The notes below the pieces were generated by a model. The model saw nothing but the letters and a program-made list of their open reading frames with translations, ran no database searches and was not told where the DNA came from. A DNA stretch of 36,974 bases, taken from Arcobacteraceae bacterium. Its GTDB lineage: Bacteria; Campylobacterota; Campylobacteria; Campylobacterales; Arcobacteraceae. This document shows positions 1 through 7,512 of the stretch, piece by piece; position 1 is the first letter of the stretch, and each line of letters opens with the position of its first letter. Where the stretch lies: NCBI GenBank assembly GCA_023229945.1, contig JALNYH010000020.1:1-36974 (forward strand). Direction: 5' to 3'. The position numbers and the translations under genes are program-made.

Positions 1-153
1 TTCAAGAGCTTTTAATAAACCTGGTCTATTATCTTTTGTACCACTTAGTTCATCTTCATAAATTCTTTCACAACCAGCTTTTTCTAGTGCATCTTTTTGT
101 AAAAAAAGATTTTGATCTGTTGTTGAAACTCTAGCATATCCTATTAGCATCAT
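1..153 (-). CDS. Serine recombinase (resolvase/invertase family), N-terminal part only
   Basis: Reading leftward from 153, a 51-codon open frame runs off the window edge. It begins MMLIGYARVSTTDQN, the N-terminal signature of the resolvase/invertase (Pin/Hin/TnpR) family, with the catalytic serine in the RVST segment, and continues with a typical DELSGTKDNRPGL stretch. These enzymes cut and rejoin DNA at short paired sites through a phosphoserine link. ATG at 153 has a GGA-containing ribosome site about 5 bases upstream; ATG at 150 is the alternative. It lies 6 bases downstream of the toxin gene on the same strand, so the three minus-strand genes look co-transcribed. The catalytic remainder and DNA-binding domain lie outside the window, so resolvase, invertase or transposon-borne enzyme cannot be distinguished. 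Confidence 0.85.
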   Translation of the reverse strand, partial: MMLIGYARVSTTDQNLFLQKDALEKAGCERIYEDELSGTKDNRPGLLKALE

Positions 154-159
154 AATGTC

Positions 160-495
160 CTAATGAAAATTCTTACAAAGATTTTCAATTACTAGATTAT
201 ATTCATCATCTGTTAGTTTTGCAATTTTTTCTTTGATTCTAATTTTTGATAAAGTTCTTATTTGATTTATTAAAATATCTGAATCTTGTTTTAAATCTTC
301 TCTTGAAGATATTCTCATTCTATATGGTTGCATATCATCTATTAAATCAGTTGATAAAGGAAGTAAAATAACAGTATCTAAAATAGAATTTTCATCATTT
401 CCTGAAATAATTACAGCTGGTCTGATTTTACCAACTTCATCACCTTTTTTGGGATAAAGATTTACTATTACAATATCACCTCTATTTAATTCCAT
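160..495 (-). CDS. MazF/PemK-type toxin (endoribonuclease)
   Basis: The protein starts MELNRGDIVIVNLYPKKG and continues GKIRPAVIISG, the beta-barrel signature of the MazF/PemK/CcdB fold; family members cut mRNA at short sequences and are neutralised by a co-encoded antitoxin. At about 111 residues it has normal length. The open frame extends to an ATG at 516, but GGAG lies at ideal spacing before the ATG at 495 (or 498), which also gives the common toxin start MELNRGD. It overlaps the end of the antitoxin gene by about 14 bases, so translation is probably coupled. Cleavage specificity cannot be read from sequence. Confidence 0.88.
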   Translation of the reverse strand: MELNRGDIVIVNLYPKKGDEVGKIRPAVIISGNDENSILDTVILLPLSTDLIDDMQPYRMRISSREDLKQDSDILINQIRTLSKIRIKEKIAKLTDDEYNLVIENLCKNFH

Positions 496-730
496 CATCA
501 ACTCCAAGTTCTGCAAATTCTAAATCTTGATGTAGTTTTAATTTATTTAATTTTACTAATTTTTCTTCTCTATCAATTTTTTCAATTAAAGGTCTAATTT
601 GTTTTTCATATTTTGAAGAGATAAAATATCCCAATGTTGTATGTTTTCTTCTATCAATAATTTCAGCTATATCCATAGCTTTTATTAATGATGGTTTATT
701 TTGAATATCTGTAACACCATAAGTTGTCAT
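482..730 (-). CDS. Phd/YefM-like antitoxin partner of the MazF-type toxin
   Basis: This 82-residue protein lies directly upstream of and overlaps the MazF-like toxin gene. Its first half (MTTYGVTDIQNKPSLIKAM followed by EIIDRRKHTTLGYFIS) resembles the short Phd/YefM-type DNA-binding domain seen in antitoxins, where the N-terminus binds the operon promoter. The second half is lysine- and glutamate-rich and probably forms the helix that occupies the toxin active site. The order antitoxin then toxin, with overlapping ends, is standard. Autorepression of the operon is expected from the family. The assignment as antitoxin rests mainly on position and only moderately on sequence. Confidence 0.75.
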   Translation of the reverse strand: MTTYGVTDIQNKPSLIKAMDIAEIIDRRKHTTLGYFISSKYEKQIRPLIEKIDREEKLVKLNKLKLHQDLEFAELGVDDGIK

Positions 731-1199
731 ATTATATCCTTTTTATATTTTTAATCTATAAGAATTATATCTAATAATATAAAATATATCAAATATTATA
801 TAATGTTTATTTGCTAAACTATTCTCAAAACTCATTATAATTGTACTAAATTAAGAATTAGTTTTGAGAATAGTTTTTGAGAATTTAAAAGTATGATTTT
901 ATGGAAATTAGAAATTTACTTTTCTTCATTCTTAAAAACCACCATTTGTGAGAAAGGATTTTTATATTAAGAGTTAAATGTTAAATTTTTTTTAAGTTGA
1001 AGAATAATTAAAATTGTTAGTAAAAAGAATCATTAAGTAAGTCAGATTTATTTTAAAAGTTAAATTACATTAGATTAAGCCATATTTAAGAACCGTGGCG
1101 CATTTTGTACCTTTATGTAAATATAGCCATTATAATATTTTTTCAATTTATTTTTGTATATTTTTTTAGAGTAGGAAATTATAGGTAGAGTAGGTTGTA
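731..1199. other. Gene-poor AT-rich gap between the toxin-antitoxin/recombinase unit and der
   Basis: No convincing reading frame of useful length is present on either strand in this stretch of about 470 bases. It holds the upstream region of the antitoxin gene (about 731-800) and a 17-bp inverted repeat with an adjoining direct repeat (816-884). A patch of higher GC near 1091-1120 was not recognised. The composition and the neighbouring serine recombinase suggest that the left edge of the window is accessory DNA inserted beside der, but no attachment repeats were identified. Confidence 0.5.
816..876. repeat. 17-bp perfect inverted repeat with an adjoining direct repeat
   Basis: The arm at 816-832 (core ctattctcaaaact) is repeated exactly in reverse complement at 860-876, with 27 bases between. 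Half of the right arm (agttttgagaat, 860-871) is followed at once by a near copy with one extra T (agtttttgagaat, 872-884). No T-tract follows, so a simple terminator is unlikely. Repeated half-sites of this kind fit a protein-binding site, for example an antitoxin operator or recombinase subsites; which one is unknown. Confidence 0.6.
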
Positions 1200-1231
1200 A
1201 ATATATACCCAGTTGATACTGGGTATATATT
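1200..1231. terminator. Hairpin directly after der
   Basis: A perfect 14-bp stem (1200-1213 with 1218-1231, core tatacccagt) around the 4-base loop TGAT touches the der stop codon at 1232-1234. In the direction of der transcription it is followed by a few T and A bases. It is the natural terminator for der, and its symmetry would also stop transcription arriving from the left. Confidence 0.7.
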
Positions 1232-2665
1232 CTAATCGTCAGTTTCGTTTTCGTTGTTGTTTTTGCTTCTAGCTACTAGATGTATTGGAACACCTTCGAA
1301 GTCTAGATTTTCTCTTAGTGTATTTATAAGGTATCTTTTATAGCTAAAGTGAAGAAGACTTGGTCTATTCATAATTAGAGCTATTGTTGGTGGTTGAGTT
1401 TTGTATTGTGTTGAGTAATAAATCCTCAATAGTCTTCCATTTGGACTAGGAAGGGCATGTTTCATCACAGCATCGTTTACTATTTTGTTTAGTTTTGATG
1501 TTGGTATTCTTTGTGAGAAATTATCAAATACTTGTACAATTTTATCTTTTAGTTTATCTATGCTTCTTTTTGTTTTGGCTGAAACTGCAATAATTGGTGC
1601 ATAGTGTAAGAATTTGAATCTTCTTCTTACTTCCGCTACTGTTTTTTCATAAGTATCCATATTTTCGTCCCATTTGTTTAGAACTACTATAACACCTAGT
1701 GCAAATTTATCCACAAGCCCAGCAATTTTTTCATCCAAATCCGCCAAAGGTGCACTCGCATCAAGAATCAAAATCGCCATATTTGCATTTTCTAGCATTT
1801 CGTTTGTTCTCATCAATGCAAACTTTTCTATACCTTCTATCTTGCCTCTTCTTCTAAGTCCAGCAGTATCAACAAAAGTGATTTTTTTGTCTTGGTATGT
1901 TACGGTTTCATCTACAGGGTCTATTGTAGTTCCAGCAACGCTACTTACGACTGATCTTTCATATCCAACAAGTGCATTTAATATAGAGCTTTTACCTACA
2001 TTTGGTCTTCCAATGATTGCAACTTTTACTTCACTCTCAATAACTTCTTCTTTTGGTGCAGCTTCATCATCTTCTTCTAAAAAATCCTCCAAAGATAAAT
2101 CATCATCTTCTTCGTATTCAATTTCATCATTATCTTCAGTAGATTTTACGCTACCTTCATCAAGCTCTGGTAGCTGAGTCTCAAGCCATTCAAGAAGTTT
2201 TCTTGTACCTCTGTTGTGTGATACAGAAATTGGGAATACTTTATGACTTGGAATCCCAAATTCGTAAAATTCCCAAACTTTTTCCATCTCTTTATCGTTA
2301 TCAATTTTATTGATTACAAGTGCCAAAGTAATGCCAAGTTTTTGTAACTCATAGAATAATTCTTTATCTTTTTCATCTGGTAGTCTTTTGCCATCTACCA
2401 TAAATAGGATAATATCAGCCATTTTTGCAGTTTCAACTGACATTCTTTTTACATTTGCAAATATTGCATCATTTGTTTCATCTATCCCACCAGTATCAAG
2501 TAACAATGCTGGTTTGTCAAAAATTGTTATCTCATTCTTTCTAATATCTCTTGTCGTTCCACTTATATCGCTTACAATAGCTACTCTTTTTTTGAGAATT
2601 CTATTGAATAATGAGCTTTTACCTACATTTGGCTGCCCAATAAGTGCTATTTTTTTTAGTTCCAT
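1232..2665 (-). CDS. der: Ribosome-assembly GTPase Der (EngA)
   Basis: A 477-residue protein with two consecutive GTPase domains, the diagnostic arrangement of Der/EngA. Domain one has GQPNVGKSS near the N-terminus, then DTGG and NKID. Domain two has GRPNVGKSS (about residue 220), DTAG and NKWD. The C-terminal 110 residues fit the KH-like domain that contacts rRNA during 50S subunit assembly. The linker between the GTPase domains is very acidic (about residues 175-212), as is common in this family. The ATG at 2665 has AGAGGTAAG upstream. It is divergent from the EamA transporter gene, with a TATAAT box for each direction in the 100-base gap. Confidence 0.97.
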   Translation of the reverse strand: MELKKIALIGQPNVGKSSLFNRILKKRVAIVSDISGTTRDIRKNEITIFDKPALLLDTGGIDETNDAIFANVKRMSVETAKMADIILFMVDGKRLPDEKDKELFYELQKLGITLALVINKIDNDKEMEKVWEFYEFGIPSHKVFPISVSHNRGTRKLLEWLETQLPELDEGSVKSTEDNDEIEYEEDDDLSLEDFLEEDDEAAPKEEVIESEVKVAIIGRPNVGKSSILNALVGYERSVVSSVAGTTIDPVDETVTYQDKKITFVDTAGLRRRGKIEGIEKFALMRTNEMLENANMAILILDASAPLADLDEKIAGLVDKFALGVIVVLNKWDENMDTYEKTVAEVRRRFKFLHYAPIIAVSAKTKRSIDKLKDKIVQVFDNFSQRIPTSKLNKIVNDAVMKHALPSPNGRLLRIYYSTQYKTQPPTIALIMNRPSLLHFSYKRYLINTLRENLDFEGVPIHLVARSKNNNENETDD

Positions 2666-2692
2666 TCTTACCTCTAATCTTTATATGGCAAT

Positions 2693-2698
2693 ATTATA
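2693..2698 (-). promoter_or_regulatory. Probable -10 box of der
   Basis: On the minus strand this reads TATAAT, 28 bases upstream of the der ATG. No clear -35 is visible, as is usual for the Campylobacterota housekeeping sigma factor. Confidence 0.5.
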
Positions 2699-2738
2699 CC
2701 ACAAAATAGATAAGAAGATGATTTTCAGTCTAATAAGC

Positions 2739-2744
2739 TATAAT
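2739..2744 (+). promoter_or_regulatory. Probable -10 box of the EamA transporter gene
   Basis: TATAAT preceded by GC (an extended -10 context), 23 bases before the TTG start at 2767. It leaves room only for a very short leader containing AAAAGG. Confidence 0.5.
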
Positions 2745-2766
2745 TGCATAAACGAAAAGGATATTT

Positions 2767-3660
2767 TTGGAAGCAGAGGTCAAGAAAGGTATATATTATA
2801 TGCTTTTTGCATCATTTTTATTTGCTTTTATGGGAGCATTTGCAAAAGAATTAAGCAATTCTATGAGTTCTGTAGAGGTTGTGTTTTTTAGAAATTTGTT
2901 TGGAGTGCTTGTAATTGGCTATATACTTTATAAATCACCTATTATCTTGAGTGGCGGGAAGCCTTTTTTGCTTTTTTTTAGGGGATTTATTGGTTTTTGT
3001 GCATTGTTGATGTTTTTTTATAATATTGCAAATATTTCTTTGGCTGAAGCTATGACATTTTCCAAAACTTCTCCTATTTTTACAGCAATATTGGCTTATT
3101 TTTTACTAAAAGAAAAGTTAAATATTTATGCTTGGTGTGGTGTTTTTGTGGGTTTTATTGGGATTATGTTTATTACAGGATTTGACCCATCAACACTAAG
3201 CAAAACAGATTGGTTGGGGATTTTGAGTGGAATCGGAGCTGCTATGGCATATACTAGCATAAGAGAACTCAAAAATTATTACGATACAAAAGCAATTGTT
3301 TTTTCATTTATGGCTGTTGGTACTGTTGGACCTTTGATTTTGATGATTTTAGGTAATTTTTATACTACTTCTTTATTTGATTTTGCTATTGCTCCTTTTG
3401 TAATGCCTAGCGGAGTTGATTGGCTTTATATCGGACTTTTGGGAGTTTTTTCTACATTTGCACAGGTTTTCATGACCAAAGCATATTCATCCACAAAGGC
3501 TGGAATTATAGGTACAATTAGTTATACCAATATAATTTTTTCTATCATATTAGGGATGTTTTTGGGGGATAGTTTTCCCTCTTTTATGGTAAGTTTTGGT
3601 ATAGTATTGATTATTGTGAGTGGAGTATTGGTTGCTACGAACAGTTCTATTAAGTCGTAG
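2767..3660 (+). CDS. EamA/DMT-family membrane transporter
   Basis: A 297-residue, strongly hydrophobic protein with about ten predicted membrane segments arranged as two related halves, the form of the drug/metabolite transporter (EamA, formerly DUF6) superfamily. FFRNLFG after the first segment and SFSKTSP-like text near the middle of the first half (TFSKTSPIFTAILAYFLLKE) are typical. Substrate cannot be read from sequence; relatives export small metabolites, amino acids or S-adenosylmethionine-type compounds. The start is TTG at 2767, supported by AAAAGG six bases upstream and by the absence of an earlier ATG in frame. It stands alone between der and kdsA and ends in the palindromic element at 3678-3715. 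Confidence 0.88.
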   Translation: MEAEVKKGIYYMLFASFLFAFMGAFAKELSNSMSSVEVVFFRNLFGVLVIGYILYKSPIILSGGKPFLLFFRGFIGFCALLMFFYNIANISLAEAMTFSKTSPIFTAILAYFLLKEKLNIYAWCGVFVGFIGIMFITGFDPSTLSKTDWLGILSGIGAAMAYTSIRELKNYYDTKAIVFSFMAVGTVGPLILMILGNFYTTSLFDFAIAPFVMPSGVDWLYIGLLGVFSTFAQVFMTKAYSSTKAGIIGTISYTNIIFSIILGMFLGDSFPSFMVSFGIVLIIVSGVLVATNSSIKS

Positions 3661-3677
3661 GTTGTAGATTGGGAACG

Positions 3678-3715
3678 CCGACTTTCTCAAAGAGAGTGCT
3701 TTGCACAAAAGTCGG
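3678..3715. repeat. Three-armed palindrome, possible terminator or mobile palindromic repeat
   Basis: An outer 8-bp stem (CCGACTTT 3678-3685 with AAAGTCGG 3708-3715) encloses two small perfect hairpins: TCTC-aaa-GAGA (3685-3695) and GTGC-ttt-GCAC (3696-3706). The plus strand continues TTTTAATTTG, a short T-tract. The folding therefore resembles a three-way junction rather than a simple stem. It is locally GC-richer than its surroundings. It could terminate the transporter transcript, be a dispersed palindromic element, or both. Confidence 0.65.
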
Positions 3716-3749
3716 TTTTAATTTGTTTAAAATGGAGTGATAAATAAAA

Positions 3750-4556
3750 ATGGAAAAACTTATAATTATAGCTGGTCCTTGTGTGATAGAGAGTAGGGAG
3801 AATATTTTTAAGATAGCAGAAGGTTTACGAAAGTTAAGCCAAGATGAGAGGGTTGATTTTTATTTCAAGGCTAGTTTTGATAAGGCTAATCGGACTAGCA
3901 TTGATAGTTTTCGTGGTCCTGGGCTTGAAGAGGGGATGAAGATACTCTCTGAAGTCAAAAAAGAGTTTGGGTATAGAATCGTAACTGATGTACATGAGTC
4001 TTATCAAGTTGAAAGTGTGGCAAAGGTAGCTGATGTAGTACAAATTCCTGCGTTTTTATGCAGACAAACTGATTTGCTAGTAGCTGCTGGTAAAACTAAT
4101 GCAAAAGTAAATATCAAAAAAGGTCAATTTCTAGCAGCTGCTAGTATGAAACACCCTGTGGCAAAAGTACTTCAAACAAGAGGCGAAAAAACTGTTAATT
4201 ATGAAAACAGCAAGAAAAATGGTGTTTGGCTATGTGAAAGAGGAAATACTTTTGGATATGGTGCATTGGTGGTAGATATGAAAAACTTAATTGCCATGAG
4301 AGAGTATGCCCCAGTATTATTTGATGCTACCCATTCAGCTCAAGTACCAAGTACGGGTGAGACAACTGGTGGAAATAGTGCTATAGTTCCTTCATTGGCT
4401 CGTGCAGCTGCAGCTGTCGGTGTAGATGGGTTCTTCTTTGAGACACATTTTGACCCAAGTTGTGCTTTGAGTGATGGACCAAATATGCTCACACTTGAAG
4501 ATTTATACAAAACAATAGAGCAAATTTTTGCTATTAAAACAGTATTAAACATTTGA
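3750..4556 (+). CDS. kdsA: 2-dehydro-3-deoxyphosphooctonate aldolase (KDO-8-phosphate synthase)
   Basis: A 268-residue TIM-barrel enzyme that condenses phosphoenolpyruvate with arabinose 5-phosphate to give KDO-8-phosphate, the precursor of the inner-core sugar of lipopolysaccharide. AGPCVIES at the N-terminus, FKASFDKANRTS, SFRGPGLEEG, TDVHE, IPAFLCRQTDL and FDATHSAQVPS are all hallmark segments. Cys11 in GPC is the metal-ligand position that marks the metal-dependent class of this enzyme. The cytoplasmic product feeds outer-membrane assembly; lptB at 23016 serves the same pathway. The gene is followed after 48 bases by ribH, which has its own TATAAT box. Confidence 0.97.
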   Translation: MEKLIIIAGPCVIESRENIFKIAEGLRKLSQDERVDFYFKASFDKANRTSIDSFRGPGLEEGMKILSEVKKEFGYRIVTDVHESYQVESVAKVADVVQIPAFLCRQTDLLVAAGKTNAKVNIKKGQFLAAASMKHPVAKVLQTRGEKTVNYENSKKNGVWLCERGNTFGYGALVVDMKNLIAMREYAPVLFDATHSAQVPSTGETTGGNSAIVPSLARAAAAVGVDGFFFETHFDPSCALSDGPNMLTLEDLYKTIEQIFAIKTVLNI

Positions 4557-4571
4557 TAATCAAATATAAGA

Positions 4572-4577
4572 TATAAT
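4572..4577 (+). promoter_or_regulatory. Probable -10 box of ribH-nusB-pyrF
   Basis: TATAAT 27 bases before the ribH ATG, between kdsA and ribH, suggesting that ribH-nusB-pyrF can be transcribed separately from kdsA. Confidence 0.45.
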
Positions 4578-4604
4578 ACATACATAAAATTTTGGAGATA
4601 CATT

Positions 4605-5072
4605 ATGAACATAATTGAAGGAAAACTTAGACTTGAAGGTAACGAAAAAGTTGCTATTATCAATGGTAGATTTAATCATATCATTACAGATAGATTGGTA
4701 GAGGGTGCAAAAGATGCTTTTATCAGACATGGTGGAGATGAAAAAAATCTTGATTTGATACTAGTTCCTGGGGCATTTGAAATACCTATGGCACTTAAAA
4801 AAGCTTTACAATCAGGCAAATATGACGCAGTTTGTTGTCTTGGTGCTGTGATAAGAGGAAGTACGCCACATTTTGATTATGTTGCTGCTGAGGCTACAAA
4901 AGGAATCGCTGGTGTTGCATTGGAATTTGGTAAACCTGTATCAAATGGTGTTCTTACAACTGATACGATAGAACAAGCAATAGAGCGAGCTGGAAGCAAA
5001 GCTGGAAACAAAGGTGCTGAAGCTATGGTAGTAATCATAGAGATGTTGAGTCTTTATAAAGAGATGAAATAA
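4605..5072 (+). CDS. ribH: 6,7-dimethyl-8-ribityllumazine synthase
   Basis: A 155-residue protein of normal family length. It makes the riboflavin precursor lumazine from 5-amino-6-ribitylamino-uracil and dihydroxybutanone phosphate, the penultimate step of flavin synthesis, in a cytoplasmic capsid-like assembly. Visible signatures are VPGAFEIPMALKKAL (substrate loop), CLGAVIRGSTPHFDYV with the catalytic histidine region, and GVLTTDTIEQAIERAG. GGAG precedes the ATG. Its stop codon shares one base with the nusB start, so the two are translationally coupled. The pairing ribH-nusB is widespread in bacteria. Confidence 0.97.
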   Translation: MNIIEGKLRLEGNEKVAIINGRFNHIITDRLVEGAKDAFIRHGGDEKNLDLILVPGAFEIPMALKKALQSGKYDAVCCLGAVIRGSTPHFDYVAAEATKGIAGVALEFGKPVSNGVLTTDTIEQAIERAGSKAGNKGAEAMVVIIEMLSLYKEMK

Positions 5073-5470
5073 TGGCTACTAGAACACAAGCAAGAGAGTC
5101 TATTGTTGGGCTTTTGTACGCTTATGACTTGGGAAATGTAGGGATTGCTAAATTTAGTGATGAGATACTAGAAGACAAAAAAATTAGAAATAAACAAAAA
5201 GATTTTGCAGAAGCACTTTTCAAAGGCGTTGTTGCAAATTTAAAAGAAATAGATGATGAACTTGTGGCTCACCTAAACAAAAAAGGTCTTGAGACTGTAG
5301 GATATGTGGAAAAAGCAATTTTAAGACTTGCTGTTTATGAGATACTTTATAGTGACCTTGATAAACCTGTAATCATCAACGAAGCAGTAGAAATAGCCAA
5401 AAAACTAGGTAGTGACAATGCACCAAAGCTTATAAATGGTGTTTTGGATAGTATCAATAAAAAGAGCTAG
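5072..5470 (+). CDS. nusB: Transcription antitermination factor NusB
   Basis: A 132-residue all-helical protein of typical NusB size. It begins MATRTQARESIVGLLYAYD, where the arginine-rich N-terminal helix binds boxA RNA, and ends with VINEAVEIAKKLGSDNAPKLING, the most conserved part of the family. NusB with NusE (S10) binds boxA in rRNA leaders and keeps RNA polymerase from terminating early. It overlaps ribH by one base (TAATG) and is followed one base later by pyrF, forming a compact ribH-nusB-pyrF unit. Confidence 0.96.
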   Translation: MATRTQARESIVGLLYAYDLGNVGIAKFSDEILEDKKIRNKQKDFAEALFKGVVANLKEIDDELVAHLNKKGLETVGYVEKAILRLAVYEILYSDLDKPVIINEAVEIAKKLGSDNAPKLINGVLDSINKKS

Positions 5471-5471
5471 T

Positions 5472-6155
5472 ATGAAACTTTGTGTTGCTCTTGATTTGGA
5501 TAGAAAAGAAGAAAATTTAAAGATTATTCACAAAATCAAAGATTGTGATTTATGGCTCAAGGTTGGCTTGAGATCATATATCAGAGATGGTCAAGATTTT
5601 TTGGATGAGATAAAACAAATAAGTCCTAATCTCAAAATTTTCCTTGATTTGAAGCTATATGATATACCTAATACTACAGCTGACGCTGCTATGGAAATAG
5701 CAAATCTTGGTGTGGATATGTTTAATATTCATGCAAGTGCTGGAAAAGAAGCTATGAGTGAAGTGATGAAAAGAATAAAAACTTTATCAAATCCTCCAAA
5801 AGTACTAGCGGTAACTGCACTTACTAGTTTTGATGAAGCTGGTTTTAGAGATGTATATAATAATGATTTAAACCAAACAGCTATCAAATTTGCAAAAGAT
5901 GCGTATTTATGTGGACTAGACGGGGTTGTAAGCTCTGTTTATGAAAGCAAAGCAATCAAAGCAAATACAAGTGGTGACTTTATTACTCTAACCCCAGGTA
6001 TTAGACCTTTTAGCGAAGAGAGTGGTGACCAAAAAAGAGTTGCTGATATCGCAATGGCGAAAGAAAATCTTGTAGATTTCATAGTAGTAGGACGCCCTAT
6101 ATACAAAAGCGATGACCCTCTTGGAGTAGTGCAAAGAATTTTAGAGAAATTGTAA
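5472..6155 (+). CDS. pyrF: Orotidine 5'-phosphate decarboxylase
   Basis: A 227-residue TIM-barrel enzyme that converts OMP to UMP, the last step of de novo pyrimidine synthesis. MKLCVALDLD forms the first strand, and DLKLYDIPNT holds the catalytic Asp-Lys-Asp group; TPGIRP and VVGRPI form the phosphate-binding end. The open frame extends 12 codons upstream into nusB, but the ATG at 5472 matches the family start, and the nusB stop lies one base away. The AAAGAG upstream is a modest ribosome site, so coupling to nusB is likely. Confidence 0.96.
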   Translation: MKLCVALDLDRKEENLKIIHKIKDCDLWLKVGLRSYIRDGQDFLDEIKQISPNLKIFLDLKLYDIPNTTADAAMEIANLGVDMFNIHASAGKEAMSEVMKRIKTLSNPPKVLAVTALTSFDEAGFRDVYNNDLNQTAIKFAKDAYLCGLDGVVSSVYESKAIKANTSGDFITLTPGIRPFSEESGDQKRVADIAMAKENLVDFIVVGRPIYKSDDPLGVVQRILEKL

Positions 6156-6221
6156 AATTCCTCTAAAATTTAAGTATTTATTTAGCTTAGGGGTAGTATA
6201 ATACCACTCCTTAAACAAGAT

Positions 6222-6312
6222 GGACAGATGGGTGAGTTGGCTGAAACCACCTCCCTGCTAAGGAGACGTACTGGCAACGGTACCGAGAGTTCGAATCTCT
6301 CTCTGTCCGCCA
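6222..6312 (+). tRNA. tRNA-Ser (anticodon GCU)
   Basis: The acceptor stem GGACAGA (6222-6228) pairs with TCTGTCC (6302-6308), followed by discriminator G and an encoded CCA. The anticodon loop CTGCTAA (6255-6261) carries GCT, which reads AGC and AGU serine codons. A long variable arm between the anticodon stem and the T arm (gtactggcaacggtac) and the T loop TTCGAAT complete a class II serine tRNA of 91 nucleotides. Confidence 0.96.
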
Positions 6313-6501
6313 CCTAACAAAAACAATCACAAACCATATTTTATCAATATTTTCACTTTTAAAAGTAAGCCAGATAAATACTACGATACTTTTCTTTTGA
6401 CTAAAAGTACTTATATTAAACTAATCTTAAATTTTCTCAGTTATAACTAATAATAAAATAGGCATAATTGGGTATCAAAAATAAAAGGTAGATTTTATTT
6501 T

Positions 6502-7512
6502 ATGGAAACTCTCAAAGATGTTGAAAATTTTATTGAACTCACAAAACAACGAATAGCTTTGTTTGAAAATAAGCTACAAGAACATATTAATGGTGTTTCT
6601 AGAATGTCTGCTATGGCAAAGGTTTCTAGTGAAACGAAGCTTGAAGAAATGCAAAATATACTACAAATTTATGAATCCAAAAGAGATGAATTACTTAAAA
6701 TTGATGCACTAGAGCTAGAAAAGCTAGAAAATGAAGCAAGAATTAGAGAACTTAAGCTTTATGCACTCAATCAAAAAAAGCGAATAAAATCTAATATTGA
6801 AATATCAGAAGAAGTAAGAAGAGAGATTCTAAAAACACTAGATGAGTTACCTGAGAATGTGATTTTTAGGGATGAAGAGCTTATAGATTTGGCTGAAAAG
6901 TCACTACATTTGAATCTGAGAGAAGTTGATGAACATCTTATTACTATCAAACAAATTAGAGTTGATTTTGATGAATTGTTCTCTAATTTGGAGTTAGGAT
7001 CAATAAAAGATATTAAATTTTTAAATAACCAAATTTTGGTTTTGACCTTGCAATTTCGTACATTAGTAGAAAATATAAAAGAAAATTTTGAGAATAATAC
7101 AGAAAAAAAGTTCACAGGACTACCAAAATATGAAGATTGGTGGATTGAGGAAATGTGGTCAAGTCATTTGGCTTATTTTTCACTTTTTAAATGGAAGAAG
7201 ATTATTAAAAGACTTTGTACTACGACATTACAAAAAAAATCTTGGAATATAATCTTTGCAAATTGGGTTGCTATCAAAGAAGTACTTAATAGATATGGAA
7301 GTGATGCCTATGAATATCATTTTGCATTTGATAGCTTGATATCAAAATATGTTGATTTAAATGAAGAAGTTTTAGATAAGAATTTAGTAAATGTAGAGAA
7401 GTTTATGACCGCAGAGACTAAAAAAGAAGATTTTTCAATAAAATATTCCAAACATCATAGAATTACATCTTATTTGTTTTATAAATTAGAAAGACAAAAG
7501 GATAAAAGTTGA
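6502..7512 (+). CDS. Uncharacterised protein, first of two tandem paralogues
   Basis: A 336-residue protein I do not recognise. Residues 1-120 are charged and probably coiled-coil (KQRIALFENKLQEHINGVSR). A middle region with several leucine-rich helices follows, then a compact C-terminal block opened by GLPKYEDWWIEEMW and containing LFKWKKII, NWVAIKEVL and FAFDSLISKY. No signal peptide, membrane segment or catalytic motif is visible, so a cytoplasmic structural or regulatory protein is most likely. The next gene overlaps it by 4 bases and encodes a clear paralogue with the same layout. A weak AT-rich promoter region lies between the tRNA and this gene. Confidence 0.8.
   Translation: METLKDVENFIELTKQRIALFENKLQEHINGVSRMSAMAKVSSETKLEEMQNILQIYESKRDELLKIDALELEKLENEARIRELKLYALNQKKRIKSNIEISEEVRREILKTLDELPENVIFRDEELIDLAEKSLHLNLREVDEHLITIKQIRVDFDELFSNLELGSIKDIKFLNNQILVLTLQFRTLVENIKENFENNTEKKFTGLPKYEDWWIEEMWSSHLAYFSLFKWKKIIKRLCTTTLQKKSWNIIFANWVAIKEVLNRYGSDAYEYHFAFDSLISKYVDLNEEVLDKNLVNVEKFMTAETKKEDFSIKYSKHHRITSYLFYKLERQKDKS

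Noticed and set aside
1091..1120. GC-richer patch as a dif/Xer or phage attachment site.
   Set aside because: I could not match it to a dif sequence I am sure of, nor to the sequence at the prophage edge (32760-32860).
1674..2891. Long plus-strand open frames opposite der.
   Set aside because: They are mirror frames of der and its upstream region, serine/leucine-rich with no known domain, and der is certain on the other strand.
6189..6211. Hairpin between pyrF and the tRNA as a terminator.
   Set aside because: The stem contains a mismatch and a G-T pair and no T-tract follows; not strong enough to list.
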